A DNA stretch of 64,000 nucleotides. Origin: Thermogemmata fonticola (GTDB taxonomy: Bacteria > Planctomycetota > Planctomycetia > Gemmatales > Gemmataceae). Below are positions 40,674-52,100 of this stretch, one piece after another (position 1 is the stretch's first letter; every line of letters starts with the position of its first letter). Made by a program: the position numbers and the translations under genes. The notes beneath the pieces were generated by a model, which made no database searches, was not told the origin of the DNA, and saw only the letters and a list, made by a program, of their open reading frames with translations. Where the stretch lies: NCBI RefSeq assembly GCF_013694095.1, contig NZ_JACEFB010000001.1:186001-250000 (forward strand), written 5' to 3'.

Positions 40674-40906
40674 TCACAGCCCTTGTCATTCTCCTGCTCC
40701 TGCTCGCCGGTGATCTGTTCTTTTGCTTTGTGTTGCTTCTGTTCGTGTGGTATCACCAGCGCCGCGAGAGCCAAGCCCAGCAGGAGGAGGCGGACGCCGC
40801 CGCTCAGCCGGACCCCTCGCTCGGCTGCCTGATAGCATTCAGCTTGGCGGGTGCCGCCCTGTTATTACTTCTGGCCTGGCTGTTATGGCCTTCGATCCGA
40901 ACATGA
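40670..40906 (+). CDS. Small two-TM membrane protein
   Basis: 78 aa with two hydrophobic helices (about residues 4-27 and 52-73) joined by a Gln/Glu/Ala-rich loop. GTG start overlaps the previous gene's stop codon, supporting translational coupling. No known family. Confidence 0.55.
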   Translation: MITALVILLLLLAGDLFFCFVLLLFVWYHQRRESQAQQEEADAAAQPDPSLGCLIAFSLAGAALLLLLAWLLWPSIRT

Positions 40907-41014
40907 CGATATAACCGGCTTGATCGCCAAATTCCGCGAAGCCGGCAGGCTGCGGGTGCCGAGTAGGATCAGGGGGCCAAGTGGAGCCAAGCAGCGATCG
41001 CATACAATGGCTTT

Positions 41015-43015
41015 ATGCATCCCTATGGTTACGTGCGGGTAGCCGCCGCGACGCCACGCTTGCATTTGGCCGATGTCGCCTCGAACGTCGCGGAAACGTT
41101 ACTGCTCCTCGAACAGGCCGAGGCGCTGGGGGTCAATCTCCTCGTCTTCCCGGAGTGCCACCTCACAGGTTACACCTGCCATGACCTCTTCCACCACGAG
41201 ACGTTGCAGCGGAGGGTTTTGACCCATTTGCAGCACCTGATCCGGGAGGGCAGCCGACGCTACCGGGGAGTCGCAGTTTATGGCACGCCGTGGGCAGTCG
41301 ATGGCCAGGTCTTCAACGTCGCAGTGGTGGTTCAGGGAAGCGAGATTCTGGGGATTATTCCGAAGAGTTACCTGCCCACTTATAAAGAGTTTTATGATCG
41401 GCGTTACTTCAGCGCCGCGGGGCACGCTCTCCGGCGGACGATCTCATGGGAGGGGCAGGAAGTCCCCTTCGGAGCCGATCTATTGTTCTGCTGTCGCTCG
41501 TGGCCGGAGCTAATTTTCGCCGTGGAAATCTGCGAGGACCTGTGGGTTCCCATTCCGCCTTCCTCTTCTGCGGCTCTGGCGGGCGCCATGATCCTGTTGA
41601 ATCTGTCGGCGAGTAATGATCTGGTGGGGAAGGCGTCTTATCGCCGCCAACTGGTGGTGAGTCAATCGGGGCGGTGTTTGGCTGCCTACGTTTACACCTC
41701 GTCCGGTGTTGGGGAATCCAGCACGGACTTGCTCTTCGGCGGGCATGCTCTGATTGCGGAAAATGGAACGCTCCTCGCGGAGAGCGACCGCTTCTCGTAC
41801 ACGGGAGGTTTGACTGCCGCTGATGTCGATCTGCAACATCTCTGGCACGACCGCTGCCAGATGACCAGTTTCCATGACAATCGCTTGGCCCATGCGCAAG
41901 AGTGGCGGCGCATCCCCTTTTCCTTGGAACTGTCACCCCGTTCGCCGGAGTTATTGCGCGCGATCGATCCGCAGCCCTTTGTGCCCGCGGACCCGGCAAG
42001 CCGAGATGAACGCTGCCGGGAAATCTTCCACATCCAGGTTTCCGCCCTGGCTCGGCGGCTGGAGCAGACCGGCACGCCGCCAGTCGCCATTGGCGTGTCC
42101 GGCGGCCTCGACTCGACCCTGGCCTTGCTGGTGGCCTGCAAGACAGCGGATCTGTTGAAACTGCCCCGCCGCCACATTCACGCCCTCACCCTTCCAGGAT
42201 TCGGCACGACCGAGCGGACGCTCTCCAATGCCCGCAGCTTGATGGAGGCGTTGGGCGTCTCGGCCCAGGAAATCGACATTCGGGAAATATGCCTGGAACA
42301 AATGCGTGCTCTGGGCCATGCGCCCTTCGGCATCCCCCTGACCGGAGAAACCGTGGAGTCGTTCAGCGACAAGCTGCGGCGTTTGCCGGCCAGCCGGCGG
42401 TACGACCTCGTTTTTGAGAACGTACAGGCCCGTGTGCGAACCTCTCTGTTGATGAATACCGGTTTTGTCATCGGCACGGGGGACATGTCCGAACTGGCCG
42501 TCGGGTGGTGCACCTACAACGCCGACCACATGAGCATGTACAACGTCAACGTCAGTGTGCCGAAAACGCTGGTTCGCTTCCTGGTCCGCTGGGCTGCCGA
42601 GCACGAATTTCAGGGGAATACCCGGAAAATACTACTGGATATCGCCGATACTGTCATCACGCCGGAGTTGTTGCCTCCCGATGCTTCTGGGAACATCGTG
42701 CAATTGACCGAGGAGGTGGTCGGGCCTTACGAACTGATTGACTTCTTTCTGTACCATTTTCTGCGTTTCGGTTCCTCACCGGAGAAAATCCTCTATCTGG
42801 CCCGTCAGGCTCGTTTCTCGCGCCCCTATTCGCCGGAGGAACTGAAGCACTGGTTGCGGACCTTCCTGAAACGCTTTTTCGCCCAGCAATACAAGCGAAG
42901 TTGCTTGCCGGACGGACCGAAGGTCGGAACAGTCAGCCTCTCCCCTCGCGGGGATTGGCGGATGCCCAGCGATGCCGCCGTCCAAGAATGGCTAGCCGCC
43001 ACGGAGCCAACCTGA
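41015..43015 (+). CDS. nadE: Glutamine-dependent NAD+ synthetase
   Basis: A 666-aa two-domain enzyme making NAD+ from nicotinic acid adenine dinucleotide, glutamine and ATP. The N-terminal nitrilase-type glutaminase (about residues 5-290) shows the Glu in VFPECHLTG, the Lys in PKSYLPTYKEFYD and the catalytic Cys in EICEDLW (about residue 172). The C-terminal synthetase has the ATP-pyrophosphatase P-loop SGGLDSTLAL at about 363 and GTGDMSELAVGWCTYNADHM. Length is normal for the two-domain form. No strong ribosome-binding site precedes ATG 41015. Confidence 0.94.
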   Translation: MHPYGYVRVAAATPRLHLADVASNVAETLLLLEQAEALGVNLLVFPECHLTGYTCHDLFHHETLQRRVLTHLQHLIREGSRRYRGVAVYGTPWAVDGQVFNVAVVVQGSEILGIIPKSYLPTYKEFYDRRYFSAAGHALRRTISWEGQEVPFGADLLFCCRSWPELIFAVEICEDLWVPIPPSSSAALAGAMILLNLSASNDLVGKASYRRQLVVSQSGRCLAAYVYTSSGVGESSTDLLFGGHALIAENGTLLAESDRFSYTGGLTAADVDLQHLWHDRCQMTSFHDNRLAHAQEWRRIPFSLELSPRSPELLRAIDPQPFVPADPASRDERCREIFHIQVSALARRLEQTGTPPVAIGVSGGLDSTLALLVACKTADLLKLPRRHIHALTLPGFGTTERTLSNARSLMEALGVSAQEIDIREICLEQMRALGHAPFGIPLTGETVESFSDKLRRLPASRRYDLVFENVQARVRTSLLMNTGFVIGTGDMSELAVGWCTYNADHMSMYNVNVSVPKTLVRFLVRWAAEHEFQGNTRKILLDIADTVITPELLPPDASGNIVQLTEEVVGPYELIDFFLYHFLRFGSSPEKILYLARQARFSRPYSPEELKHWLRTFLKRFFAQQYKRSCLPDGPKVGTVSLSPRGDWRMPSDAAVQEWLAATEPT

Positions 43016-43121
43016 CAGAACCCCCAGGCCGAGTTGCTCATCGGGTTAGCAGACGACTCCCCCCAGCGGCGGGTGATGACGGGATGACGAAACTGACCGC
43101 GGTGTTTGGATTTTTCCCCCC

Positions 43122-44096
43122 TTATACTCCGGAGCTAGGAAATGGGTCCCGCAACCGCCCTTCGGCCAGGCGCGCTGCCAATTCCACTGCGCGCACCAGG
43201 CTGCTGACCTCCGCCACGCCCTTCCAGGCGATGTCGAAGGCCGTGCCGTGATCGACTGAAGTCCGCACAATCGGCAGTCCCAGGGTAACATTCACCGCTT
43301 CCTCAAAAGCCAGAGCCTTGAGGGGGATAAGCCCTTGGTCGTGATACATGCAGATGTAGGCATCTGTGCGTTGGCGGAGAGAGCGAATGAAAGCGGTGTC
43401 TGGGGAGAGGGGACCTTCGACGCGATACCCTTCGTGAGCGGCCTGTGATACCGCCGGAGCAATGAAGCGCTCCTCTTCCTGGTCTCCAAACAAGCCGTGC
43501 TCCCCGGCATGGGGATTGAGACCGCATACCACGAGGCGAACTTCCCGTTGGCGGAGGCGTCGCATTGCGCGGGCCGTCAGGCGGATCGTTTGGAGGATGG
43601 ATTCAACACTCAACAAGCGCGGGACTTCTCCGTAGCCGACGTGACCTGTGACTAAGGAGCAGGTGATCGCCTCACTGGTCAGCATCATGCACGTGAAGGG
43701 GCTGCGGGTCTTATCGGCGAGCAATTCCGTGTGGCCGGGATAAGGGACGCCGGCCTGATGCCACGCCTCTTTGTGGATGGGGCCGGTGCAGATCGCTGCT
43801 ACGCGACCTGCGAGGGCATCCTCGATCGCTTGACAGACGTAGCGATACGAGGCTTCGCCGCAGGGGGCTGCGATACGGCCCGGCGCCACGGCGTCCAAGC
43901 CTGGAATATCACGGACCCACTCCGCCGCCGGTTCAGGCCAACCGAGCTGCCGAGCAACCCGGCTTAGGAGAGAGCGATCCCCGTAGATGATCGGCTGACA
44001 GATTTCGTGGACGTGGGGGAGTTGCAGCAGGCGCAAGCACAATTCTGGACCCACTCCGGCGGGATCGCCCATCGTGACGGCTATCACAGGCTGCAT
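43122..44096 (-). CDS. pdxA: 4-hydroxythreonine-4-phosphate dehydrogenase
   Basis: A 324-aa NAD-dependent enzyme of pyridoxal-phosphate synthesis (DXP-dependent route), which oxidises 4-phosphohydroxy-threonine. The N-terminus is [13 protein letters not shown]. Metal-binding His residues are visible in [23 protein letters not shown] and [12 protein letters not shown], and length is normal. AAGGAA lies 8 nt upstream of ATG 44096. It is convergent with nadE, with no terminator evident between them. Confidence 0.94.
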   Translation of the reverse strand: MQPVIAVTMGDPAGVGPELCLRLLQLPHVHEICQPIIYGDRSLLSRVARQLGWPEPAAEWVRDIPGLDAVAPGRIAAPCGEASYRYVCQAIEDALAGRVAAICTGPIHKEAWHQAGVPYPGHTELLADKTRSPFTCMMLTSEAITCSLVTGHVGYGEVPRLLSVESILQTIRLTARAMRRLRQREVRLVVCGLNPHAGEHGLFGDQEEERFIAPAVSQAAHEGYRVEGPLSPDTAFIRSLRQRTDAYICMYHDQGLIPLKALAFEEAVNVTLGLPIVRTSVDHGTAFDIAWKGVAEVSSLVRAVELAARLAEGRLRDPFPSSGV

Positions 44097-44363
44097 GCTT
44101 GAGTTCCTTCTGTCTGGATCGATGTCATTCCGCTGATATTATCGGCTTCGGCTTTTGGAAGTCCGTGAGTAACCCTCGGGAAAGAGGGTGTGCACCAGAT
44201 GCCCGCGGTCCGACCGAAAATCAAAGCTCCGTACCGTTTGGCTTCGCGACGCTAGACTGGTATGATGATGGCTGAACCCGCCGGTTCGCTGGCAACCCCA
44301 CGGTTGCCGCTTGAGTGTCCTCCCTGCTTAATGTCCCCTGTCTTTTCGGAGTGAACGGCTGCC

Positions 44364-45617
44364 ATGAGAAGCGTATGGTTTTTGTTGGGTCTGGGAATCG
44401 TTGTGGTTAGTTTGGCCAGCTTGTCGTCCGCGGCGGATTGGGACCGTTTCCGTGGTCCGAACGGTTCCGGCATCGCCGACGGACCTTTGCCTCCGATTGA
44501 CCCTGCCAAACCTTTGTGGAAGACAGCCATACCCGGAAAAGGAAACGGTTCGCCGATTGTGGTGTCGGGCAAGGTGTATCTGCAAAGTGCCTCTGCCGAT
44601 GGAAAGAATCGCTTTTTGATCTGCTTGGATGCTGCCAATGGCAAGGTGTTATGGACCAAGACTCATCGCGGGAGCGCTGCCAAGACCCATGTCAAGAATT
44701 CGCTGGCTTCCAGCACCCCAGCGAGTGATGGCAAGCATATCTATTGTGTCTGGTGGGATGGTTCCGGTGTCGCCATCCATGCCTACGATCTGGAAGGCCG
44801 GGAGTTGTGGCATACTTCCTTGGGCGGTTATGTGAGCCAGCATGGTCCGGGATTTTCCCCCATCGTGCATCGGGGGATGGTCTATGCCAATGTGGATGAC
44901 GACGAGCATGCCGAGCTGATCGCCCTGGATGCGGCGACGGGAGAGCGGAAATGGATAGCACCCCGGAAAAAGGAACGAGCCTGTTATTCCACACCCTTCA
45001 TTCTGCGCCGCCCCGGCCATGATGAAGAACTCGTGGTCGGCACGACCCATCAGATCACCGCTTACGACCCCGCCAGTGGTCAGGTGAAGTGGGACTACAC
45101 CCTGACTTGGCCCAAAGGGCAGATGCCCTTGCGCGTCATCGGCCATCCGATTTATGTCGAGGATCGCTTGATCATGGCATGCGGTGATGGCAGCGGCGCG
45201 CGCTACATGATCGCCTTGGACCTAAGCGGCCAAACTCCGCGTAAAGCCTGGGAACTGCAACGGGGCACCCTTCCCTATGTTCCCTGCATGCTCACGCGGG
45301 ACGGCCTGCTCTTTTGGATCGGCGATCACCGCGGCTCCCACGCCACCTGTGCCGACCCGCGAACGGGCAAAATCCTCTTCAGCGAGCAGATCATGATTAA
45401 GGAATCGTCCGCCTCGCCGATCCTGATGGGGGATCGCATTCTGGCCATTGCCGACACTGGGGAGTTCGTCGTCTTCAAGGCCCAGCGGGAATACGAGGAG
45501 CTGGCGAAAGGCCATCTGGGTCAAAAGGTGATTGCGACTCCTGCTGCCGCCGATGCCCGGCTCTATATCCGCGGCGAGACGCATCTGTTTTGCTTTGGAA
45601 AGACCGGGGCGCCTTGA
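44364..45617 (+). CDS. Secreted PQQ-like beta-propeller protein
   Basis: A 417-aa exported protein. Residues 1-24 form a signal peptide (ending LSSAA), followed by DWDRFRGPNGSG, the usual opening of planctomycete PQQ-propeller proteins. About six to seven blades with repeated A-x-D-x-x-T/S-G-x-x-x-W-type motifs follow (LICLDAANGKVLWTKTH, IALDAATGERKW, TAYDPASGQVKWDY). It resembles the BamB/quinoprotein fold, but PQQ-binding residues cannot be confirmed, so it may be a scaffold and not an enzyme. Confidence 0.85.
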   Translation: MRSVWFLLGLGIVVVSLASLSSAADWDRFRGPNGSGIADGPLPPIDPAKPLWKTAIPGKGNGSPIVVSGKVYLQSASADGKNRFLICLDAANGKVLWTKTHRGSAAKTHVKNSLASSTPASDGKHIYCVWWDGSGVAIHAYDLEGRELWHTSLGGYVSQHGPGFSPIVHRGMVYANVDDDEHAELIALDAATGERKWIAPRKKERACYSTPFILRRPGHDEELVVGTTHQITAYDPASGQVKWDYTLTWPKGQMPLRVIGHPIYVEDRLIMACGDGSGARYMIALDLSGQTPRKAWELQRGTLPYVPCMLTRDGLLFWIGDHRGSHATCADPRTGKILFSEQIMIKESSASPILMGDRILAIADTGEFVVFKAQREYEELAKGHLGQKVIATPAAADARLYIRGETHLFCFGKTGAP

Positions 45618-45767
45618 CCAACCGCCGGGGTGGACCCTGGCTGGCTTCTGCTCCTGGGGTGGGTGGACCCTGGCTAGCCTCTTCCCCCGCCGTCAAGGCA
45701 GCCGGTTGGAGACACAGGTGACTCCGCGTGCCCCCCTTCCCACCCCACCGGCGGATAGAATGGGGAT

Positions 45768-48113
45768 ATGAACGCGATCCTGCTCACCGGGGCGGCCTTG
45801 GTGGGGCTGCCCATCCTCGTCCATCTACTCCTGCGGCAGGAGCCGAAACGTCTGCGCTTCCCCGCCTACCACTTCCTCACCCAGAAACTGCGGACCAATC
45901 AGCGGAAGCTGCGCCTGCGGCACCTGCTGCTGCTGCTTTTGCGAATGGGGCTGATCGCTCTCTTCTGCCTGGCCCTGTACCAACCGGTGTTGTACAGCGA
46001 GCGCATCCACTTCTTCGGCGAGCAGCCGGTCGCCGCGGTGTTGATTCTCGATACCAGTCCGAGCATGGGCTTGCTCCACGAAGACAAGACGCGCCTGGAG
46101 GAAGCCCGCCGCCGCGCTCTAGAGTTCCTCGACGAGCTACCGGCGCGCTCCGCCGTAGCCATTCTGACCACCGATGATCCTCACGGCCGTTGGACCGACA
46201 TCAGCGAAGCCCGTTCTCTGGTGCAAGGGCTGGATCAGCCGGTTGCTTCCAGCGGTTCAGTCAGTGCCGCCCTAGCCAGTGCTTACCAACTGCTGGCTAA
46301 AGTCGAACCGCCAGAGGGGGACGATCCCAATGCCTGGAGCCGATTGATTGTGCTTTACACGGACTGTACAACGGGTTCCTGGGACCCGGAGCGCACCGAG
46401 GACTTGGCTCGCTTGCGCGATTCGCTGCCGGACCCCAAACCGGTCCACACCGTCATCGATGTCGGCGTCCCTCAGCCGATCAATTTTGCCCTCACCTCGG
46501 CCCAGATGAAGCCTCAGATTATTGCCGCCAATCAACCGGCCATCATCACTTTAACCGTCACAGCTGCCGGTCCTGCCGGGGAAGAGGCTCCGGAGATCGT
46601 CGTCAGCGCCGAACTCGATCAAGGACAACAGGTCCAAAAGAAAACCCTGCGCGTGCCGTATGGTCAATCCCGCCCCCTGCGCATCGAGTTCCAAAATCTC
46701 GCTCCCGGCCTGCACAACGCTACCTTCCGAATCGAAAACACCGACCGCCTTATAGCGGACAACAGCCGCTATCTGACGTTCCAGGTAGGAGCCGACCGGA
46801 ATATCCTCACGATCAGCGACCGGCCAGAAGATGCCTTGTTCTGGCAAGCGGCTCATGCTGCCAAGGGAGAGTTCGACTGCCTGGTCGTCACGCCGGAGCA
46901 AGTCCGCCGGAACGCCGACGGACGAGTCCTGGTCGAATATCCCGATCCCGGCAATCCCAAGGCTCAAGTGCAGGAAGAGTTGAGCCGTTTTGATTTGATC
47001 ACACTGCTCAACGTCCGCCATCCAGGTCTATCCAGTAGAGGCGGAACCTTATGGGACAAGCTGCGCCCTTACGTGCAAGCGGGGGGGAAACTATTGATCA
47101 TCCCTGGACCGGAGCTGGAGGCAGAGGAATACAACAGTGCCGTGGATCTAATGCCGGCGCAGATTGGGAAGGTGATCGATACCCGCCAATTAGACCCGTC
47201 ACCGCCCCCCCAAGCGGCACCCGGCTGGCCGGAACCCCGCGACGGCACTAGCGGAGTCACATGGCGCCTCGATGACCGTACCTTACAGCACCCGTTGTTG
47301 AAAGACCTGCAACTCTGGCGGCAAAAGGGTAACGTCACGGAAGTGGTCAATCCCCGGCGTACCTGGAAGTATTATTCCGTGACTCCGGCGCCGGAGGCTG
47401 CCGTCATCGTCCGTTACAACGACCATGCAGATCCGAATCAGCAGCGGCCTGCCGTCTTGGAACGAGGCATCGCCGATCCCAAAGAGGAAGGCAAAATCAA
47501 GGGGCGCGTCCTGTTGCTCACCACCCGCCTGGACGTGCCCAGCAGCGAGCATCCCCCCTGGAACGATTACTGGGAGACCGAAGGTTCCAAGTGGTACGTC
47601 GTCTTCCCTTACTGGCTGGCCCGGTATTTGGCCGGAGACATCGCCGATGCCAACTTCAACTACACCTGCGGAGATGTCGTCATTCTGCCGCTGCCGAAAA
47701 CCGCCATCCCCCGCGGCAGCAAGGCCATCCTGCAAGGGCCGGGTGTGGTGGGAAGCGACCAACTCCTGGAGCTGGGCGAACAGCAAACGGAATTGCGCTT
47801 GGGACCGCCGCGCGTCTCTCAGCCGGGACATTACACGGTCAGTTTGGAAAGTCTGGGCTGGCGCGAAGCGTTCAGTCTTAACCTTCCTCCCCAGGAATCG
47901 CTCCTGGAGCGCCTCTCACCCCAGCTTTACGAGCCTCTCACAGGACCCAACAGCGTCGTCACTTTGGACAAAAACCGCACTCTACGGGAGATGATTGAGC
48001 GCACCTTTGGCGGACCGATCGAGCTATTTCCCTGGCTACTCCTAGTCCTGTTTGCCGTCTATGCCACGGAAGCCATCTTGGCTAACCGCTTTTACGCTTC
48101 CCGCCGCCGCTGA
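45768..48113 (+). CDS. BatA/VWA-domain membrane protein
   Basis: A 781-aa protein with an N-terminal BatA-type membrane segment (LTGAALVGLPILVHLLL) followed by a second helix (LLLLLLRMGLIALFCLALY). A von Willebrand A domain comes next with the MIDAS-like DTSPSMG at about residues 97-103. A long periplasmic region and a C-terminal helix (FPWLLLVLFAVYATEAIL) before a short basic tail complete it. Typical of planctomycete aerotolerance-like BatA operons, though the MoxR/DUF58 partners are not next to it here. Metal-dependent protein binding is likely. Confidence 0.8.
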   Translation: MNAILLTGAALVGLPILVHLLLRQEPKRLRFPAYHFLTQKLRTNQRKLRLRHLLLLLLRMGLIALFCLALYQPVLYSERIHFFGEQPVAAVLILDTSPSMGLLHEDKTRLEEARRRALEFLDELPARSAVAILTTDDPHGRWTDISEARSLVQGLDQPVASSGSVSAALASAYQLLAKVEPPEGDDPNAWSRLIVLYTDCTTGSWDPERTEDLARLRDSLPDPKPVHTVIDVGVPQPINFALTSAQMKPQIIAANQPAIITLTVTAAGPAGEEAPEIVVSAELDQGQQVQKKTLRVPYGQSRPLRIEFQNLAPGLHNATFRIENTDRLIADNSRYLTFQVGADRNILTISDRPEDALFWQAAHAAKGEFDCLVVTPEQVRRNADGRVLVEYPDPGNPKAQVQEELSRFDLITLLNVRHPGLSSRGGTLWDKLRPYVQAGGKLLIIPGPELEAEEYNSAVDLMPAQIGKVIDTRQLDPSPPPQAAPGWPEPRDGTSGVTWRLDDRTLQHPLLKDLQLWRQKGNVTEVVNPRRTWKYYSVTPAPEAAVIVRYNDHADPNQQRPAVLERGIADPKEEGKIKGRVLLLTTRLDVPSSEHPPWNDYWETEGSKWYVVFPYWLARYLAGDIADANFNYTCGDVVILPLPKTAIPRGSKAILQGPGVVGSDQLLELGEQQTELRLGPPRVSQPGHYTVSLESLGWREAFSLNLPPQESLLERLSPQLYEPLTGPNSVVTLDKNRTLREMIERTFGGPIELFPWLLLVLFAVYATEAILANRFYASRRR

Positions 48114-48315
48114 TCAACTCCGGTTATCTTGGGTAGGGTATGCTTTCTTTTCACTCAGGGATGATGAAAGCGACTCTTCCTTCAGGCTTCCGCACTGTCT
48201 CTGCGTGCAGTCCTGCCGTGGGAGTGTTGAATAATCCGGGGAGGTTCGCCGTCCAAAGGGTAGAAGTGGAGAGGTTCCACTTCGGGATCTTGGGGTTTTC
48301 TCTAGGAGAGTGGCG

Positions 48316-48858
48316 ATGCGTCTGTTTTACACCCTGACGGCAGCCCTACTGGTGGTGGGCGTCTCCGGTGTCCGAGCCGAGGAGATCAAATCGGGGCCGA
48401 CCGACAAAATTGGCGGAGCATTTTTCGTCAAGGCGATTACGGGGGAGAAGAAAGGGGAATCCTTGTGCTATGTTTGCAAGTTCAATGGGGAAGCCCGGCC
48501 GGCGGTGGTGCTGATCTTCACTCAGAAAGCGGATGACCACCTGGCGGAGCTGGTTAAGGCGGTCGACGCCGTGCAGAAGAATAACAGCAAGCTCGGCACC
48601 GTTGTGGTGGGCATCCGGGGCGTGGAAGCCTCCGACTTCGAGAAGCTGCAGGCGACACACAAGCTCACCACCGCTCTGACTATCGCTGAGGAGAAAGAGG
48701 GACCGAGCCGCTACAAGCTCAACCCCGAAGCGGCGGTAACGGTGCTCGTGTACAAACAGGGCGGCACCATCGTTAAAAACTTCGCTTTCAAGGACACGAA
48801 GAGCGCTGCGGAAAAGGCCAAGGACATTGCTGTGGCAGCGGAGGAAGCCCTCAAATAA
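48316..48858 (+). CDS. Secreted thioredoxin-like hypothetical protein
   Basis: A 180-aa protein with a signal peptide (residues 1-21, ending GVRAE). The CYVC pair at about residue 54-57 and the following alternating strand/helix pattern suggest a thioredoxin-like fold, but the motif is not a standard CxxC active-site context. ATG 48316 is preferred over GTG 48310 because AGGAG lies about 7 nt upstream. A strong terminator follows. Function unknown. Confidence 0.65.
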   Translation: MRLFYTLTAALLVVGVSGVRAEEIKSGPTDKIGGAFFVKAITGEKKGESLCYVCKFNGEARPAVVLIFTQKADDHLAELVKAVDAVQKNNSKLGTVVVGIRGVEASDFEKLQATHKLTTALTIAEEKEGPSRYKLNPEAAVTVLVYKQGGTIVKNFAFKDTKSAAEKAKDIAVAAEEALK

Positions 48859-49177
48859 CCGGCCCTTCCCTTCGCGTTTCGCACCGACCAACTTTGCGAT
48901 GCTTTTCTCACACCGGGGAGACATGCTCTCGTCCCAGGAGCAAGTCTCTTCGGTGTCTTTTTGGACAATATCGCAACACGGAATCCATTCGCTCAGCTGA
49001 TCGGCAAATCGCGTGTTCGGAATGCCTCCAGGTCCAGGACGGCGGTCTGAAAACAGATTCGGGAAAATGAGCACGGGACAGGTCCAGGCACGCGGACGGG
49101 ATGGGCAGCAGCACGCATAATATCCCCAGTGTGGGTGAGGACAGAAGCAGAGCGGAGGAGATGCCGGGAGGCACACC
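48859..49177. other. Intergenic region with a terminator
   Basis: It contains the rho-independent terminator at 48911-48962 and, at the end, GGGAGG (about 49163) as ribosome-binding site for the next gene. Nothing else is supported. Confidence 0.6.
48911..48962 (+). terminator. Rho-independent terminator of the thioredoxin-like gene
   Basis: A stem between 48911-48922 and 48944-48955 (12 pairs, two of them G-U in RNA), with an inner 5-bp stem, followed by a TCTTTTT run at 48956-48962. Confidence 0.75.
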
Positions 49178-52100
49178 ATGATGCGCGGCCTAGGTCGTTG
49201 GTTGTTCCTCGGAGGTCTTTTAGGTTGGGGCTTGTTGCAGGGACCTGAAGCTTCGCCGGCCTCGCAAACGGCTTCCTCGTCAGTTCAACCGCGGCCCATC
49301 CGAGAGGACCCGGAGGTCAAGATCGATTACGACATTGTTTACGTCCGCACACCGCGTAAGGGGGATCGTGTCGGCACGAATTGGGCGGAGATTTCCAACC
49401 CGCACTTTATGGATCCCGGCGGGGATTTGGTCCTGCTTCATCCGGACGGCACGGAAGAGGTGCTGGTCCGCGGCGGGAACGGTTCCGTGACGGACCCCAT
49501 GGTTTCCTTCGATGGAGAATGGGTTTATTACAGTCTCTTTCATGATCTGCGAGATGCCAGCCCCTCCTGTGCCAGTGCTAGCGGCGCGGATATTTACAAG
49601 ATTCACCTCAAGACGCGCCAGATCGTGCGCCTGACACGTCAGGAATTTGCTCCGAACACCGGGGCGGCGAACTGGTCGGACGACTTTCGCACTCCCCAGG
49701 AAGGCAAGAACTGGCTTCCCTACGGGGTGTTGAATCTCGGCCCCTGCCCCCTTCCCGGCGGCAAAGTGGTATTTACGAGCAATCGCCACGCTTTCCGGCC
49801 TCCCAAACGGCTGCCGCACACCTTGCAGCTTTTCATCATGGATGATGATGGCTCCAATGTGGAATGCATTGGGCATCTCAATTTGGGCTGTGCCTTGCAT
49901 CCGGTCGTGCTGCGCGATGGCCGGATTATGTTCTCGACCCTGGAATCCCAGGGTTTACGGGCCTCAACCTTGTGGGGTTTGTGGGTCATCCATCCCGATG
50001 GCACCAATTGGGGGCCGCTGGCCAGTGCTTTCCTTCCGGGTGCAAGTCCCACGGCGTGGCATTTTCAAACTCAGATTTCCGACGGTTCCATTGTCGCCGA
50101 GGAGTATTACAACCAAACAAGCAGCGGGTTTGGGAGTTTTGTCAAATTCCCGGTGGAATTGCCTCCCGGCACGCCGGCGTTCGGTCCCGCTTGGACTGAA
50201 GACCCCCGCAATCCACCCTTGGTTCACGGGCACAAGGACAATGGCCAACCACGCATTCGCCGCTTGCCGTTCAGTCCCTTCGGGATCGAGTCGCTGACTC
50301 GCTTTGCTCGGGCGGATGAAGGGCCAGCCGATTTTGCCATGCCGGGCCGACGGACAGGACCGCGCTTGGGCAAAGTGACTCACCCCGCGGCGGCTCCGGA
50401 CAATCACCTCCTGTGCGTTTGGTCGCCTGGTCCGGTCAACGGCGGTTACACCGTGCACGTCCCCGCCCCGGATGGCGGCATCTATCTCATTAAGAAATCC
50501 CAGCCGGTAGACTCTCCCGGTCAACTGCTGCTGATTAAGAATGATCCGAATTACAATGAGCAGTGGCCGAGAGCGGTCGTGCCGTACAGACGCATCTACG
50601 GTGTAGATGAGCCGAAACGCCTCCCCCCTTTGGCCAATGACGGCTCCCGGTCACCGCATCTACCTGCCGGCACGCCCTTCGGTCTCGTCGGCACCTCCAG
50701 TTTGTACAAGCGGGAAAGTTACCCGAATGGCCGCGTGCCTCCCGGTCAGGTGACGGCCAGTTTCGCCGGTGGTTCCGACCCCACGGGTTATCAGGACCTC
50801 GACCCGTTCAATCTCCTGAGCGATGAGCCGCTGTCCTGGAACTGGTTCAATCAAGGAGCGGATGCCGGACGGTATCGCAACGAAGATATTCACGCCATTC
50901 GTATCCTGGTCATGGAACCGACCACAGACCGCGCGAAGGGTCCCAAGAGTGGGCGGACGTTCCGCAGTCATGCCAACGAACGGCTCCGCATCCTCGGCGA
51001 AATCCCGGTGCGTAAGATCGGCCGCGGACCGAACGGCCAGGAGCCTCTGGATCCCGATGGTCACCCGGACACAAGTTTCCTGGCCCGGATTCCCGCCGAT
51101 GTGGCTTTCACCTTTCAAACCCTGGATCGCCGCGGTATGGTCCTCAACATGGCCCAGACGTGGCATCAGGTGCGTCCGGGAGAAGTCCGCCATGACTGCG
51201 GCGGCTGCCATGCCCACAGCCAGAAACCGACGGACTTTGCCCGCACCTACGCCGCTCGGCCGGATTACCAGGTCTTTGATTTGACCCGCCAAACGCCGCT
51301 GTTGACCAGCAAGGCCCACGATCAAAGCGGGCAGCGCTGGGATGCCACAGATACCACCGGCTTGCGTTACGTCCCCCGCGTGCACAACGTCGAGTTCTGG
51401 CGGGATGTCAAGCCGATCCTCGAACGCAGTTGCGTCCCCTGCCACAGCGGGCCGAAACCAGCGGCGGAACTCGACTTGGGAGACTTCCGCACCGTCCGCC
51501 TGCCTGATGCTGACGATGTTCCCGGCACCTATTACCGCTTGGCGATGGATCACGCCGGTCGCTTCGGGTACAAACCCCTCGCCGGAGCTTGGCGCGCTCC
51601 GAATGCTTCCCGTTACATCCGCATGTTCCAATCACGCCGCAGCCTGCTCATTTGGAAAATCTACGGCGAACGCCTCGACGGCTGGAGCAACGATGATTTT
51701 CCCACAGAAACCAAGCCCGGCGACCCTAGCACCCTCCAACTCAAAGGCCAGCCTGTCCCCAATACTGCAGCCAACCGTGCTCGTGCTGATCTCGATTTCA
51801 CCGGTAGCATCATGCCGCCACCGGAGGCTGTCCGCAGCGGCAAAGCGGCGCCCTTGTCCGACGAGGATAAACTGACCCTTGTCCGCTGGATTGACTTGGG
51901 ATGCCCCATCGATCTCGATTACGATCCTCAACGTCCCCAAGACCCCGGTTATGGCTGGATGCTTGACGATCAGCGTCCCACGCTCACCCTGAGCATCCCC
52001 AAAGCCGGGGACAACCCGCCGCTGGCACGCATCCTCGTCGGTATGCACGACTACGGCAGCGGCTTGGACCTGGACAGCTTCTCCGTCATCGCTGACTTCC

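Noticed and set aside
45629-45681. GGTGGACCCTGGCT repeated 33 bp apart
   Set aside because: Only two short copies in a small intergenic gap; no link to a function.
48346-49179. 277-codon minus-strand frame
   Set aside because: Overlaps the thioredoxin-like gene and the terminator; composition is that of antisense sequence.
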